Source: Lactobacillus sp. (GTDB lineage: Bacteria > Bacillota > Bacilli > Lactobacillales > Lactobacillaceae). From it: a DNA stretch of 64,000 bases. The stretch lies in contig JAKVKU010000001.1 in NCBI GenBank assembly GCA_022484695.1, forward strand, positions 62,001 through 126,000. The letters are read 5' to 3'. A program made the translations under genes and the position numbers. Numbering within the stretch: the stretch's first letter is position 1; the number at the start of each line of letters is the position of its first letter. A model generated the notes under the pieces. That model worked only from the letters and a program-made list of their open reading frames with translations, was not told where the DNA came from and made no database searches. This document shows positions 1 to 7,170 of this stretch, in pieces.

Positions 1-993
1 CCCGGTCCGGCTGATGGCAAATAACAGGGTAAATACATTGGCCGGCAAGCCCATGCAGTGATAAATCGTAGCGGTATAAAAGTCCACATTAGGTTGTAAA
101 TGCTTATTTTCCGCCATGAATGCCCGGATTTCTTCTGACAAAGTATACCACTTGGTTTGGTCCGTGGCCGTGGTGATTTCTTCAGCACAGACCTTTAAGT
201 ATTTGGCCCGGGGATCGCCATGTTTGTAGATGCGATGGCCAAAACCGGGGATCTTCTCACCCTTAGCCAGCTTGCGGTTCAAGTAATCAGACACGGATAG
301 GTCTTGTTTATCCATATCCAGCAGCATGTTAAACACGGCTTCGTTGGCCCCACCGTGCAGTGGCCCCTTCAAAGCGCAGACGGCTGCCGTTAAACAAGAA
401 TATAGATCCGCCCCCGTACTGGCCACCACCCGAGCCGTAAAGGTGGAGGCATTCAATTCGTGATCAGCGTGGAGGATCAAGACCCGGTTAGCCAACTTAG
501 TTTGAGCCGCGTTGGGCAGTTGACCCGTCAATAAATAATAAAAGTTTTCAGCATAGCTGAGATTTAGAAGTGGGGTTGAAACCGGCCGGTGCTGTAAGTC
601 ACTGATAATGGCCGTGGTCACCGCCAACATGCGCCCTTGGACCTGCTCAGAAGTCCCGGTGGCATCGGTTTGGGTCCCTAACATGGAAATCGCCGTCCGC
701 AAAATACTCATGGGATGCTGGTGGGTATTGCTGATGGTCCGCAGCCGGTTCAAATACTGCTCATCCAATAAGGTATTGGCCATGATCTTCTCATTTTGTA
801 CCTTTAATTCCTGGGCAGTGGGTAAGCGTTGATGCCACAATAAAAACAGCACTTCTTCATAAGAAACGTTGTTTTCGATCAATTCATCGATACCATACCC
901 CGCATAGGATAACATTTCATTTTTAGTAGAACTAATTTTTGTTTCCGCACAAATGACGTTGGCCAGACCATTCGCTACTTTGATAGGTTTCAT
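1..993 (-). CDS. Citrate synthase, C-terminus outside window
   Basis: Condenses acetyl-CoA (or propionyl-CoA) with oxaloacetate to citrate or methylcitrate in the cytosol. I translated it by hand from ATG at 993; the frame is open to base 1, giving 331 residues, so roughly the last 40 residues lie outside. Active-site signatures of the family are present: LHADHELNAST, KGPLHGGANE with a catalytic His, the GFGHRIYKHGDPRA block, and NVDFYTATIYH carrying the catalytic Asp. In lactic acid bacteria this enzyme usually serves glutamate synthesis rather than a full cycle. No aconitase or isocitrate dehydrogenase is visible because the window ends. The start codon sits just behind a strong hairpin (separate entry). 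Confidence 0.93.
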   Translation of the reverse strand, partial: MKPIKVANGLANVICAETKISSTKNEMLSYAGYGIDELIENNVSYEEVLFLLWHQRLPTAQELKVQNEKIMANTLLDEQYLNRLRTISNTHQHPMSILRTAISMLGTQTDATGTSEQVQGRMLAVTTAIISDLQHRPVSTPLLNLSYAENFYYLLTGQLPNAAQTKLANRVLILHADHELNASTFTARVVASTGADLYSCLTAAVCALKGPLHGGANEAVFNMLLDMDKQDLSVSDYLNRKLAKGEKIPGFGHRIYKHGDPRAKYLKVCAEEITTATDQTKWYTLSEEIRAFMAENKHLQPNVDFYTATIYHCMGLPANVFTLLFAISRTG

Positions 994-998
994 TTAGA

Positions 999-1042
999 GG
1001 AAGCAAGCCCTCTTGGCCTAGGCCAAAGTAAAGCTTGCTTCT
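999..1042 (-). promoter_or_regulatory. Hairpin around the ribosome binding site of citrate synthase
   Basis: On the minus strand AAGCAAGC pairs with GCTTGCTT, and inside it TTGGCC pairs with GGCCAA around a TA loop. The only Shine-Dalgarno-like stretch before the citrate synthase ATG (GAGGG) lies on the 3' arm of this hairpin, about 14 nt from the ATG. Translation control by folding is inferred. Confidence 0.45.
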
Positions 1043-1053
1043 TTCACTTCCTT

Positions 1054-1140
1054 TCAGTGCTGGAATCTACTCACAAACCGCTCAGCGCCAAGTACCGCAC
1101 GCACTCGGTCTGTGATGGTGTTACCAAACTTTTCGGACAT
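1054..1140 (-). CDS. Possible 28-residue leader ORF upstream of citrate synthase
   Basis: A short open frame starts ATG TCC GAA AAG and ends TGA, giving a 28-residue basic peptide that begins MSEKFGNTIT and ends RFVSRFQH. It lies about 60 bp upstream of citrate synthase on the same strand. It has no convincing ribosome binding site; a GC-rich hairpin (GGCAGCC/GGCTGCC, 1149-1178) sits directly upstream instead. It could be a leader peptide or chance. I do not recognise it. Confidence 0.2.
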   Translation of the reverse strand: MSEKFGNTITDRVRAVLGAERFVSRFQH

Positions 1141-1713
1141 CGTGACTGGCAGCCTGGCGCCTGGCGCAAAGGGCTGCCCTAGAAGATTAAATAAATCAAG
1201 TTGGTATCATACGGTTACTTTAACCCTCATAATTAAAATATGATTACAATTTGATTATATCTATAGATATTCTCACTCCGACGGCAGGTTTGTCAAGTAG
1301 TTTTATGAGAATTCATTTAAATCGAGCTGACATCCAGTGTCAGCCATTTATGCATAAATAAGTATTATTACTGCATATAAGGCGGAAATAAAGCATAAAT
1401 ATACCGAAATGCCATTATTTATTTTCCACCCCACGCGCTCATGTCAATTGTAAAATTAATGTATCATTAGAAATAATCTTACTTTACCGATCCCTTTTTC
1501 CAGCACGCAGCGGCTGATTTGTGGTAAAAAATAAACCAACGGTGGCCATTAACATAACGGCTTAGACCAATTCCAAATTACCAGACTATCAAATTAATTG
1601 ATACCCAACGAATAAGACGTTTTTCTAGTGTATACCAATGAATGGTTCTATAATAACGGTGCAAAGGATAATCTAATAGTTGGATTAGTTCACTTTGGAA
1701 AGGTGTGAGAGAA
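1141..1713. promoter_or_regulatory. Divergent intergenic region between citrate synthase and cydA
   Basis: AT-rich stretch with no credible gene. It holds a GC-rich hairpin at 1149-1178, a TTGACA-like box for the minus strand at 1291-1296, a short hairpin GCTGACA/TGTCAGC near 1330-1348, and a TATAAT box at 1649-1654 on the plus strand that could serve cydA. The 35 boxes are weak, so promoters are tentative. Confidence 0.35.
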
Positions 1714-3204
1714 ATGAGTCTGTTGTTGGGAGCCGCAGTAACTCCACTTGCGGTGACGACCATGTCGCGCTTTCAATTCGCCCTGACCGCCATCGTCCAC
1801 TTTCTGTTTGTTCCGACGTCTATTGGGATCTTGACCGCCACCTTAATTTTTGAATTCCTCTATGCTTATGGCCATGGGGATACGGAAAAGTATGGCCGCT
1901 TAACGCTATTTTTCAGTAAAATTTATTTCTTGAGTTTCGCCACTGGTGTGGTCACTGGGATCATTATGGAAATGCAATTTGGGCTGAACTGGTCGGCTTT
2001 CTCCCGGTTAATGGGGGATATTGCCGGGGTGCCCTTGGTCATTGAAAGCATGATGGCCTTCTTCATTGAATCCACCTTGATCGGCATGTGGCGCTTCACT
2101 TGGGGCAAACTCAATAAGAGAGTCCACGCTTGGTTTGGGGCCGCCATTTTATTTGCCTCCTTATTCTCCATTGTGTGGATCATTTCCATCAACGCCTTCA
2201 TGCAACTGCCTTATGGCTACCACATGGATGGCAACCATGCCCGTTTGAACAGTCTCATTAGTTTGTTGCAAAATCCTCAGTACCGGCCGGAAGCCCTCCA
2301 CGTTTTATTCGCCACCATGATCGTGGGCGGGCTCTTGACGGCTGGGATTTCGGCTTGGCAGATTCTCCACAAACGGGACGTGAAAGCCTTCAAAGTGGCC
2401 ATTCAAATTGGCCTATTGATTGCCCTGCCCGCTGTCATTATCCAACCTCTACAAGGGGACGACCAGGGGGCTGTTTCCGGACCGGTTCAACCCGTGAAAT
2501 TTGCCGCCATTGAAGCCCGCTACGATGCCATTGGTAATGCCCAAAAAGGGGCACCTTGGGCCGCGGCTGCTTTGATCGATGAGTCCAACCACTCCGCCAA
2601 ATCCCTGGATATCCCGGCCATGGGCAGCTACTATGCCACCGGGAAATTCACCGGTACCATGCCCGGGTTAAACCAAATCACCAAGGCTTATCACTTGCGC
2701 TTTGATAAGACGGTAGCGAAATCCTACGATGGCCAAATGCAATACTATCCACCGGTTAACCTGCTATTTTGGACCATGCGCTGGATGGTTTACGCTGGCT
2801 ACTTCTTCACGATTTTCGCCGCCCTAGCAACCATCATGTTGCATCGGAAGAACAAGGGTATCGAGGAACACCGCAAGACGCTGCGGACGTTAGGCATCAT
2901 CATGTGGTTCCCTTATATCACCACCACGTCCGGTTGGGTGGTAGCTGAAGTGGGCCGTTATCCGTTTGTGGTCTACGGTTTGTTGACCCAATATGATAGC
3001 GTTTCCCCAAATGTCACGCTACCAGAAGTGGTGACTTCCTTCACCTTATTTGCCATCGCCGATATCGTGTTGATCACCACCATGATCGTGGCCAGCCACA
3101 AGGTTTTGAAACGGGGTTTGCCAGATCTAGAAGACGAATACCCCGAGGACAAAGTACGGGTCAATAGCGATCCATTTGCAAAGGAGGCCTTCAACCATGA
3201 CTAA
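1714..3204 (+). CDS. cydA: Cytochrome bd-type quinol oxidase subunit I
   Basis: Haem-carrying membrane subunit of a bd-family terminal oxidase that oxidises quinol and reduces oxygen. The ATG at 1714 is preferred over the GTG at 1705 because AAAGGTG lies 8-9 nt before it. Family residues are visible: H29 in the first helix, E111 and E119 in the IESMMAFFIEST block (the E99/E107 pair of E. coli), and H196. The usual GRQPW motif reads GRYPF, and the quinol loop is short, so this is a divergent member, perhaps near Bacillus YthA. About 496 residues with many membrane helices. It overlaps cydB by 8 bp. No cydCD assembly transporter is adjacent. Confidence 0.9.
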   Translation: MSLLLGAAVTPLAVTTMSRFQFALTAIVHFLFVPTSIGILTATLIFEFLYAYGHGDTEKYGRLTLFFSKIYFLSFATGVVTGIIMEMQFGLNWSAFSRLMGDIAGVPLVIESMMAFFIESTLIGMWRFTWGKLNKRVHAWFGAAILFASLFSIVWIISINAFMQLPYGYHMDGNHARLNSLISLLQNPQYRPEALHVLFATMIVGGLLTAGISAWQILHKRDVKAFKVAIQIGLLIALPAVIIQPLQGDDQGAVSGPVQPVKFAAIEARYDAIGNAQKGAPWAAAALIDESNHSAKSLDIPAMGSYYATGKFTGTMPGLNQITKAYHLRFDKTVAKSYDGQMQYYPPVNLLFWTMRWMVYAGYFFTIFAALATIMLHRKNKGIEEHRKTLRTLGIIMWFPYITTTSGWVVAEVGRYPFVVYGLLTQYDSVSPNVTLPEVVTSFTLFAIADIVLITTMIVASHKVLKRGLPDLEDEYPEDKVRVNSDPFAKEAFNHD

Positions 3205-4210
3205 CGTTACCCATTTACAAGTTATCTTCATGGCAGTCATTGCCGTGGAAACCATGTTGTTCTTCGTCATGAACGGTACCGACTTTGGGGCCGGTATCGC
3301 CACCGCCTTTGTGAAGGACCAACAAGATCGCAATGAAATCGTCAAAACATCTGAACCCGTGTGGGGTGGCAATGAAACCTGGATCGTGGCCGGCTTAGCC
3401 CTCATGTTTGGCACCTTCCCCGGCTGGTATGCCGCCTTAGAATCCGGCTACTACCTGTTTTTCATTGGTATCTTGTTCTTCTTCATCCTAAGAGGCGTGG
3501 CCTTTGACTACCGCAACGCCTGGAAAAAGACCTTCTACAATCGCTTTTGGGATTGGGGCTTGTTCTTAGGTAGTTTGTTGCCACCCTTCTTATTTGGCAT
3601 CATCTTAAGCTCCATGGTCAGTGGTGTGCCCATGAAAGACGGCTTTGTCTACGCCGGCTTCTCAGATGTGGTCACCTTATTCTCCTTATTAGGGGGGATT
3701 TTGGCCGTGGTCTTAAGTATCAATATCGGCTTAAGTCGAGTCATAAAAAAAGTCAGCGCCCCATTAGTGGCGAAATTACAGCCAATTTTACGGATCGTGA
3801 ACATCATTATTTACCCACTGGCGGTACTGTTTATTATCCTGCTACCCTTCAAAACTAACTTCTTTGGCAATCGACCGGCAGGTGTCACCATCTTATTGAT
3901 CGTCATGGTGGCCGCTTTAGTGGTACAAACTTTAGTCTTGACCAAACATCCAAAGGCCAACTTCTGGCTGGCCGCGGTGGTCATGGGGGCCTTCGCCTTG
4001 ACCATCTTCGTGGGGATCTTCCCAAATCTCATCATCAGTACCACCGGCCCTAATCTAACCGCCCCCATGGCGGCTAGTGGTCGGGAATCCTTACTATGGG
4101 CGGCTTGGCTAATGGGCTTTGCTGTCCCGCTGATGGTCATCGTCCAGGGCTATTCTTACCACTTGATCAATAAATTCTATAACACACCCGCATCACCTAT
4201 GACCTATTAA
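3197..4210 (+). CDS. cydB: Cytochrome bd-type quinol oxidase subunit II
   Basis: Second membrane subunit pairing with CydA. The start at ATG 3197 follows AAGGAGG at 3181-3187; a TTG further upstream is inside cydA and lacks a site. The protein has about eight hydrophobic helices and CydB-type blocks MNGTDFGAG, WGGNETWIV and ILRGVAFDYRN. It is about 337 residues, the normal size. It overlaps cydA by 8 bp, suggesting translational coupling, and is followed after 12 bp by a small membrane-protein gene. Its sequence is divergent from the usual Lactobacillus CydB, in line with the GRYPF variant of its partner. Confidence 0.9.
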   Translation: MTNVTHLQVIFMAVIAVETMLFFVMNGTDFGAGIATAFVKDQQDRNEIVKTSEPVWGGNETWIVAGLALMFGTFPGWYAALESGYYLFFIGILFFFILRGVAFDYRNAWKKTFYNRFWDWGLFLGSLLPPFLFGIILSSMVSGVPMKDGFVYAGFSDVVTLFSLLGGILAVVLSINIGLSRVIKKVSAPLVAKLQPILRIVNIIIYPLAVLFIILLPFKTNFFGNRPAGVTILLIVMVAALVVQTLVLTKHPKANFWLAAVVMGAFALTIFVGIFPNLIISTTGPNLTAPMAASGRESLLWAAWLMGFAVPLMVIVQGYSYHLINKFYNTPASPMTY

Positions 4211-4222
4211 GGGGGGTTCATT

Positions 4223-4432
4223 ATGTCCAAGCATGTTTGGCTCAATATTTTATGGGGCGTCTTAGTGGCCGGCCTTTGGGTCTATCAAGTCTTTTGGCCG
4301 TTGATCTGGGACCCCATCGTTGGTCACTTCTGGGGCTCAATTATCCTATACGCCCTAGATGCCGTCATCTTAGCCTTTGCCATCCGGGCCACCCGCAAAG
4401 GTTTTGGCCGTCAGGAAGAGCAGACTAAATAG
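4223..4432 (+). CDS. Small membrane protein, possible third oxidase subunit
   Basis: A 69-residue protein with two predicted membrane helices (residues about 6-28 and 38-56), rich in Trp, with a basic tail RKGFGRQEEQTK. It starts 12 bp after the cydB stop behind AGGGGGG and is the last gene before a terminator, so it is co-transcribed with cydAB. Small accessory subunits (CydX, CydS) are known for bd oxidases, but they are usually 30-40 residues with one helix. This one is longer and I do not recognise its family. A role in stabilising the oxidase is inferred from position only. Confidence 0.75.
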   Translation: MSKHVWLNILWGVLVAGLWVYQVFWPLIWDPIVGHFWGSIILYALDAVILAFAIRATRKGFGRQEEQTK

Positions 4433-4438
4433 GTTCAA

Positions 4439-4480
4439 AAAATAACGCACTTCCCCGAGTTTGGGAGAGTGCGTTATTTT
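4439..4480. terminator. Bidirectional terminator between oxidase operon and quinone reductase
   Basis: AAAATAACGCAC pairs with GTGCGTTATTTT, flanked by T runs on both strands. It serves the plus-strand oxidase operon and the convergent minus-strand reductase. Confidence 0.85.
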
Positions 4481-5081
4481 AGTGGGTAAATTGTAATTCA
4501 TTACACCGGCTCAAAAACCTTTGCCTCTGTTGAACCGTAGAATTCGTGATACCGCCAAAATTGACCCATTTGGCCTTTTTAATGCCCAGTTGTTTCAGCG
4601 TCTTATTGATAAAAATCTTTTGAATACTATTGCCCGACATTAACTTGAAATAAAGTGTCGGCGAGGTGGAGGTGGTAAAAACGTAGGCCTGCTTCAAATT
4701 GGTCAGGCAGCCTTTGACCCCAGTCTTGGTCACGGTATGGGTCAAGTCCTCGCCTTCTTTCATGACCTTGTCAATAAAGCCCTTTAACATAGCGGGCAGG
4801 GCATTCCACCAAATTGGCGTTACAAAAATAATCTCACCGGCATTTTTTAGCAGGGCTAAGTACTTGGTCACTAATGGATCGTGGGTTTGTCCGGTGTGGA
4901 ATAGCCGTAATTCTTCGGCGTCGTAAACCGGTTTAAATTGGTCTTGATACAAGTCGATGACCGTGTAGGCTTGCTTCTGCCGGGTTAAATTCTGGGTAAT
5001 GGTTTCTAAAACGGCGTGGTTAAAGCTGCCGCTATAAGGATGGGCGTACACAATCAAGATGGACTTTGTAGTTGCTGTCAT
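4479..5081 (-). CDS. NAD(P)H quinone oxidoreductase, flavodoxin-like
   Basis: Flavoenzyme of the Flavodoxin_2 (NQO1/KefF/MdaB) fold that probably reduces quinones or similar electrophiles by two electrons. It is 200 residues. The N-terminal flavin-binding segment reads ILIVYAHPYSGSFNHA, followed by the family blocks TPIWWNALPAMLKGFIDKV and the GGIT segment. It overlaps the upstream TetR-family gene by 4 bp (ATGA), so the pair forms an operon repressed by that regulator through the twin palindromes upstream. This arrangement is typical of drug- or quinone-inducible detoxification modules. Substrate unknown. Confidence 0.85.
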   Translation of the reverse strand: MTATTKSILIVYAHPYSGSFNHAVLETITQNLTRQKQAYTVIDLYQDQFKPVYDAEELRLFHTGQTHDPLVTKYLALLKNAGEIIFVTPIWWNALPAMLKGFIDKVMKEGEDLTHTVTKTGVKGCLTNLKQAYVFTTSTSPTLYFKLMSGNSIQKIFINKTLKQLGIKKAKWVNFGGITNSTVQQRQRFLSRCNELQFTH

Positions 5082-5644
5082 TTTGCTTCAACTCCAATCA
5101 TATCGTTAATTGTCTGAATCATTAAATTTTCATCAATGGCGACCACATTGTGCCGGACTAGCATGGCATAGCCCTGCAAAAAGGCCCAAACTTTGATGAA
5201 TAACGTCTCTGGCTCAATAGCTGGATAAGCCTGGGCGATTTTGGCAATGACATCCTTGGTCAAGGCTAACAAGGGAAAGTCCTTGGGGGATGCCCCGGGT
5301 TGGTAAACGGCAGTAATGCTGGGATTGAAGAACAAAAAGTCCATCTTATTGCCAGCTGTTTCAAAGGCTTGAATCAAGGCCACGCCCAGCGTCACCAAGG
5401 CTTGTTTAGGGGTCTTCATATCGGCCTGGACTTGAGGGGCAATCGTTTGATAAAGGTCATTTGAGAGTTGTTGGGCCACGGTAAAAAACAAGTCGTCTTT
5501 GTTGGCAAAATGCTTATACACTGCCCCCGTGGTTAAACCTAATTTTTGCGCTAATTGGCGTAAGGAAATGTCTTGATAACCCTGGTTGTCAATAGCTGTA
5601 ATCGTTGCTGCAATAATCTTTGCTTTCGTTTGATTTACGTTGAT
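5078..5644 (-). CDS. TetR-family repressor with non-canonical start codon
   Basis: DNA-binding repressor of about 188 residues. The helix-turn-helix (DISLRQLAQKLGLTTGAVYKHFANKDDLF region) lies upstream of the first normal start codon (GTG at 5521), so the gene must start earlier. The open frame back to a stop has no ATG, GTG or TTG. The strong GGAGG (5653-5657) points to ATC at 5644 (8 nt spacing) or ATT at 5650 (2 nt). An infC-like rare start or a sequence error is possible. It overlaps the reductase by 4 bp and is preceded by twin 15-bp palindromes, so self-repression is likely. Confidence 0.8.
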   Translation of the reverse strand: MNVNQTKAKIIAATITAIDNQGYQDISLRQLAQKLGLTTGAVYKHFANKDDLFFTVAQQLSNDLYQTIAPQVQADMKTPKQALVTLGVALIQAFETAGNKMDFLFFNPSITAVYQPGASPKDFPLLALTKDVIAKIAQAYPAIEPETLFIKVWAFLQGYAMLVRHNVVAIDENLMIQTINDMIGVEAK

Positions 5645-5662
5645 TTTAATCGCCTCCGTTTG

Positions 5663-5703
5663 GATAACAGTGTTATCTACGAGATTAAGATAACACTGTT
5701 ATC
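5663..5703. promoter_or_regulatory. Twin palindromic operators for the TetR-type repressor
   Basis: GATAACAGTGTTATC (5663-5677) and GATAACACTGTTATC (5689-5703) are two perfect palindromes differing only in the central base, 26 bp apart centre to centre. They sit just upstream of the TetR gene. TetR repressors bind such sites, so these are the likely operators of the regulator-reductase operon. Confidence 0.8.
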
Positions 5704-5735
5704 TTCCAGGGTCAAGGTATTTCCCACATTTTCAT

Positions 5736-5766
5736 TTGACCTGGAACGCGTTCAATATTCTATACT
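5736..5766 (+). promoter_or_regulatory. Promoter with embedded palindrome for the LacI-type gene
   Basis: TTGACC (5736-5741) and TATACT (5761-5766) are 19 bp apart. Between them lies the perfect palindrome GAACGCGTTC (5744-5753) with a central CG, as in LacI-family operators. Autorepression is inferred. Confidence 0.6.
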
Positions 5767-5813
5767 CAAACCAATGGTATTATTAACTTAAATCGTGAGG
5801 GGGATGTGCGTTT

Positions 5814-6752
5814 ATGACCAATATCCATGATATTGCCAAGGCCAGTGGTTATTCTGTGGGAACTGTTTCTAGGGTCTTGAACCATAAGAAATACGTCTCA
5901 GAGCCAGCCCGTGAAGCCATTTTAAAAACCATCAAAGCTTATAATTACGTGCCCAATCGCATTGCTCGCTCCTTAAGCGACGGTCAAACAGCCACCTTTG
6001 GCATCGTTGTGCCAGATATTGCCCAATCTTTTTACAATGAATTTGTGCGGGGCGCTGCTGAGGTTGCTTTCAAGCACCAGTATCGGGTGGAACTATTGCC
6101 CTCTAGTTACGCCGTGGCCACCGAGCGACGTTACTTGGAACTGCTGCGGCAACAGACTTTTGACGGTTTGATTTTTGTCTCTCACGAATTGCCCTTGGCT
6201 GAAATTGAAACTTACCTGCCCTATGGCCGTATCATCATCTGCCACGATCCTGGAACATCCCGGCTACCGGCAGTTTATGCCACCCGTTTAGCTTCTTATG
6301 CCCAGGCTTTTTGTTGGGCAAAGTCCCGACAGCAAACCCGCATTGGTCTGATTTTCGGCCGTTCAGCAGCTGTCAGTGCCACCAGTCAAGCCACCATCAC
6401 CGCTTACACCAGTGTCTTCGGCCAAGCCCCTGACTCAAAGTACATTAAAATAGGCGGCACCTCTTATCACGATGGGTACCGCCTAGCTGCTTATTTTCAA
6501 AGTCAGCCTGTTGATTTGATTTTAGCCAGTAGCGATGATGTGGCCGCCGGTGTTAGCCGTTACTTCGCAGATCAAAACCTACCTTGTCCGCAGTTAATTG
6601 GCCAAGACCGGCAAGTCTCTGGGGAATTACTGAACCTGGCCACCGTAGACCACCACATCACCCAACTGGGGCAAACCGCCGCTGACTTGCTGATTGCTGG
6701 GGCTAACCGGACCGTAAAAATCGAATCGCAATTTATTCAGCATCAGCGCTAG
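5814..6752 (+). CDS. LacI-family transcriptional regulator
   Basis: 312-residue regulator. The N-terminal LacI helix-turn-helix is clear: NIHDIAKASGYSVGTVSRVLN, then the hinge helix region YNYVPNRIARSLS. The rest is a periplasmic-binding-like effector domain beginning FGIVVPDIAQSFYNEFVRG, which normally binds a sugar or nucleoside. GAGGGGG at 5797-5803 supports the ATG at 5814. No sugar transport or catabolic gene is adjacent, so the target cannot be read from context. The effector domain is slightly short for the family (usually about 330 residues in total). Confidence 0.88.
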   Translation: MTNIHDIAKASGYSVGTVSRVLNHKKYVSEPAREAILKTIKAYNYVPNRIARSLSDGQTATFGIVVPDIAQSFYNEFVRGAAEVAFKHQYRVELLPSSYAVATERRYLELLRQQTFDGLIFVSHELPLAEIETYLPYGRIIICHDPGTSRLPAVYATRLASYAQAFCWAKSRQQTRIGLIFGRSAAVSATSQATITAYTSVFGQAPDSKYIKIGGTSYHDGYRLAAYFQSQPVDLILASSDDVAAGVSRYFADQNLPCPQLIGQDRQVSGELLNLATVDHHITQLGQTAADLLIAGANRTVKIESQFIQHQR

Positions 6753-6779
6753 TCGGTGTTACTGCTACCACAACTTTAC

Positions 6780-7166
6780 CTATAATTCGCGAAAATGCTT
6801 TACATAAAGATATAATGGTAAAGTTGAAGCAACCGTGCCAACCCCGATACTTAATTTGACTAATAGTGGGGTTGCATCATTTGAAAGGAAGTATATCAAA
6901 CTAAGTAACAAAAAACTCAATACAATAAATATTGAAAATACTATGCCATAGATTATTGCAATGCGTTTTGAAAAATGGGCAATAATCGACTGTATCCCAA
7001 CAACAATCATAAAACTAGCTAATACTATGAAAAAACCAACTGAAAAAAACCGATTCGCATTTATCCCAATAGGATGTAGAGAAGGTAAAACAGTCATGAG
7101 AATCGCAAAAAAACCGCTTAGAACAATTTCAAACCATATATTTGAAAATCTTTTCCTAGTCTCCAT
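6780..7166 (-). CDS. Small four-helix membrane protein, possible immunity protein
   Basis: 128 residues with four hydrophobic segments and no catalytic motif. It starts behind GGAGGTAATG, 4 bp after the ABC exporter stop, and is the last gene of the protease-peptide-exporter operon. Such small membrane proteins at the end of peptide export operons often confer self-immunity; this is inference. It shares a recognisable block (LPSLxPIG, then FF and a similar second helix) with the protein at 36810-37199, so the two are paralogues. I know no named family for them. Confidence 0.7.
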   Translation of the reverse strand: METRKRFSNIWFEIVLSGFFAILMTVLPSLHPIGINANRFFSVGFFIVLASFMIVVGIQSIIAHFSKRIAIIYGIVFSIFIVLSFLLLSLIYFLSNDATPLLVKLSIGVGTVASTLPLYLYVKHFREL

Positions 7167-7170
7167 ATCA

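Noticed and set aside
4237-4428. Alternative 63-residue ORF inside the small oxidase-linked gene
   Set aside because: It lacks a ribosome binding site and is a shadow frame; the 4223 frame has AGGGGGG and clear membrane helices.
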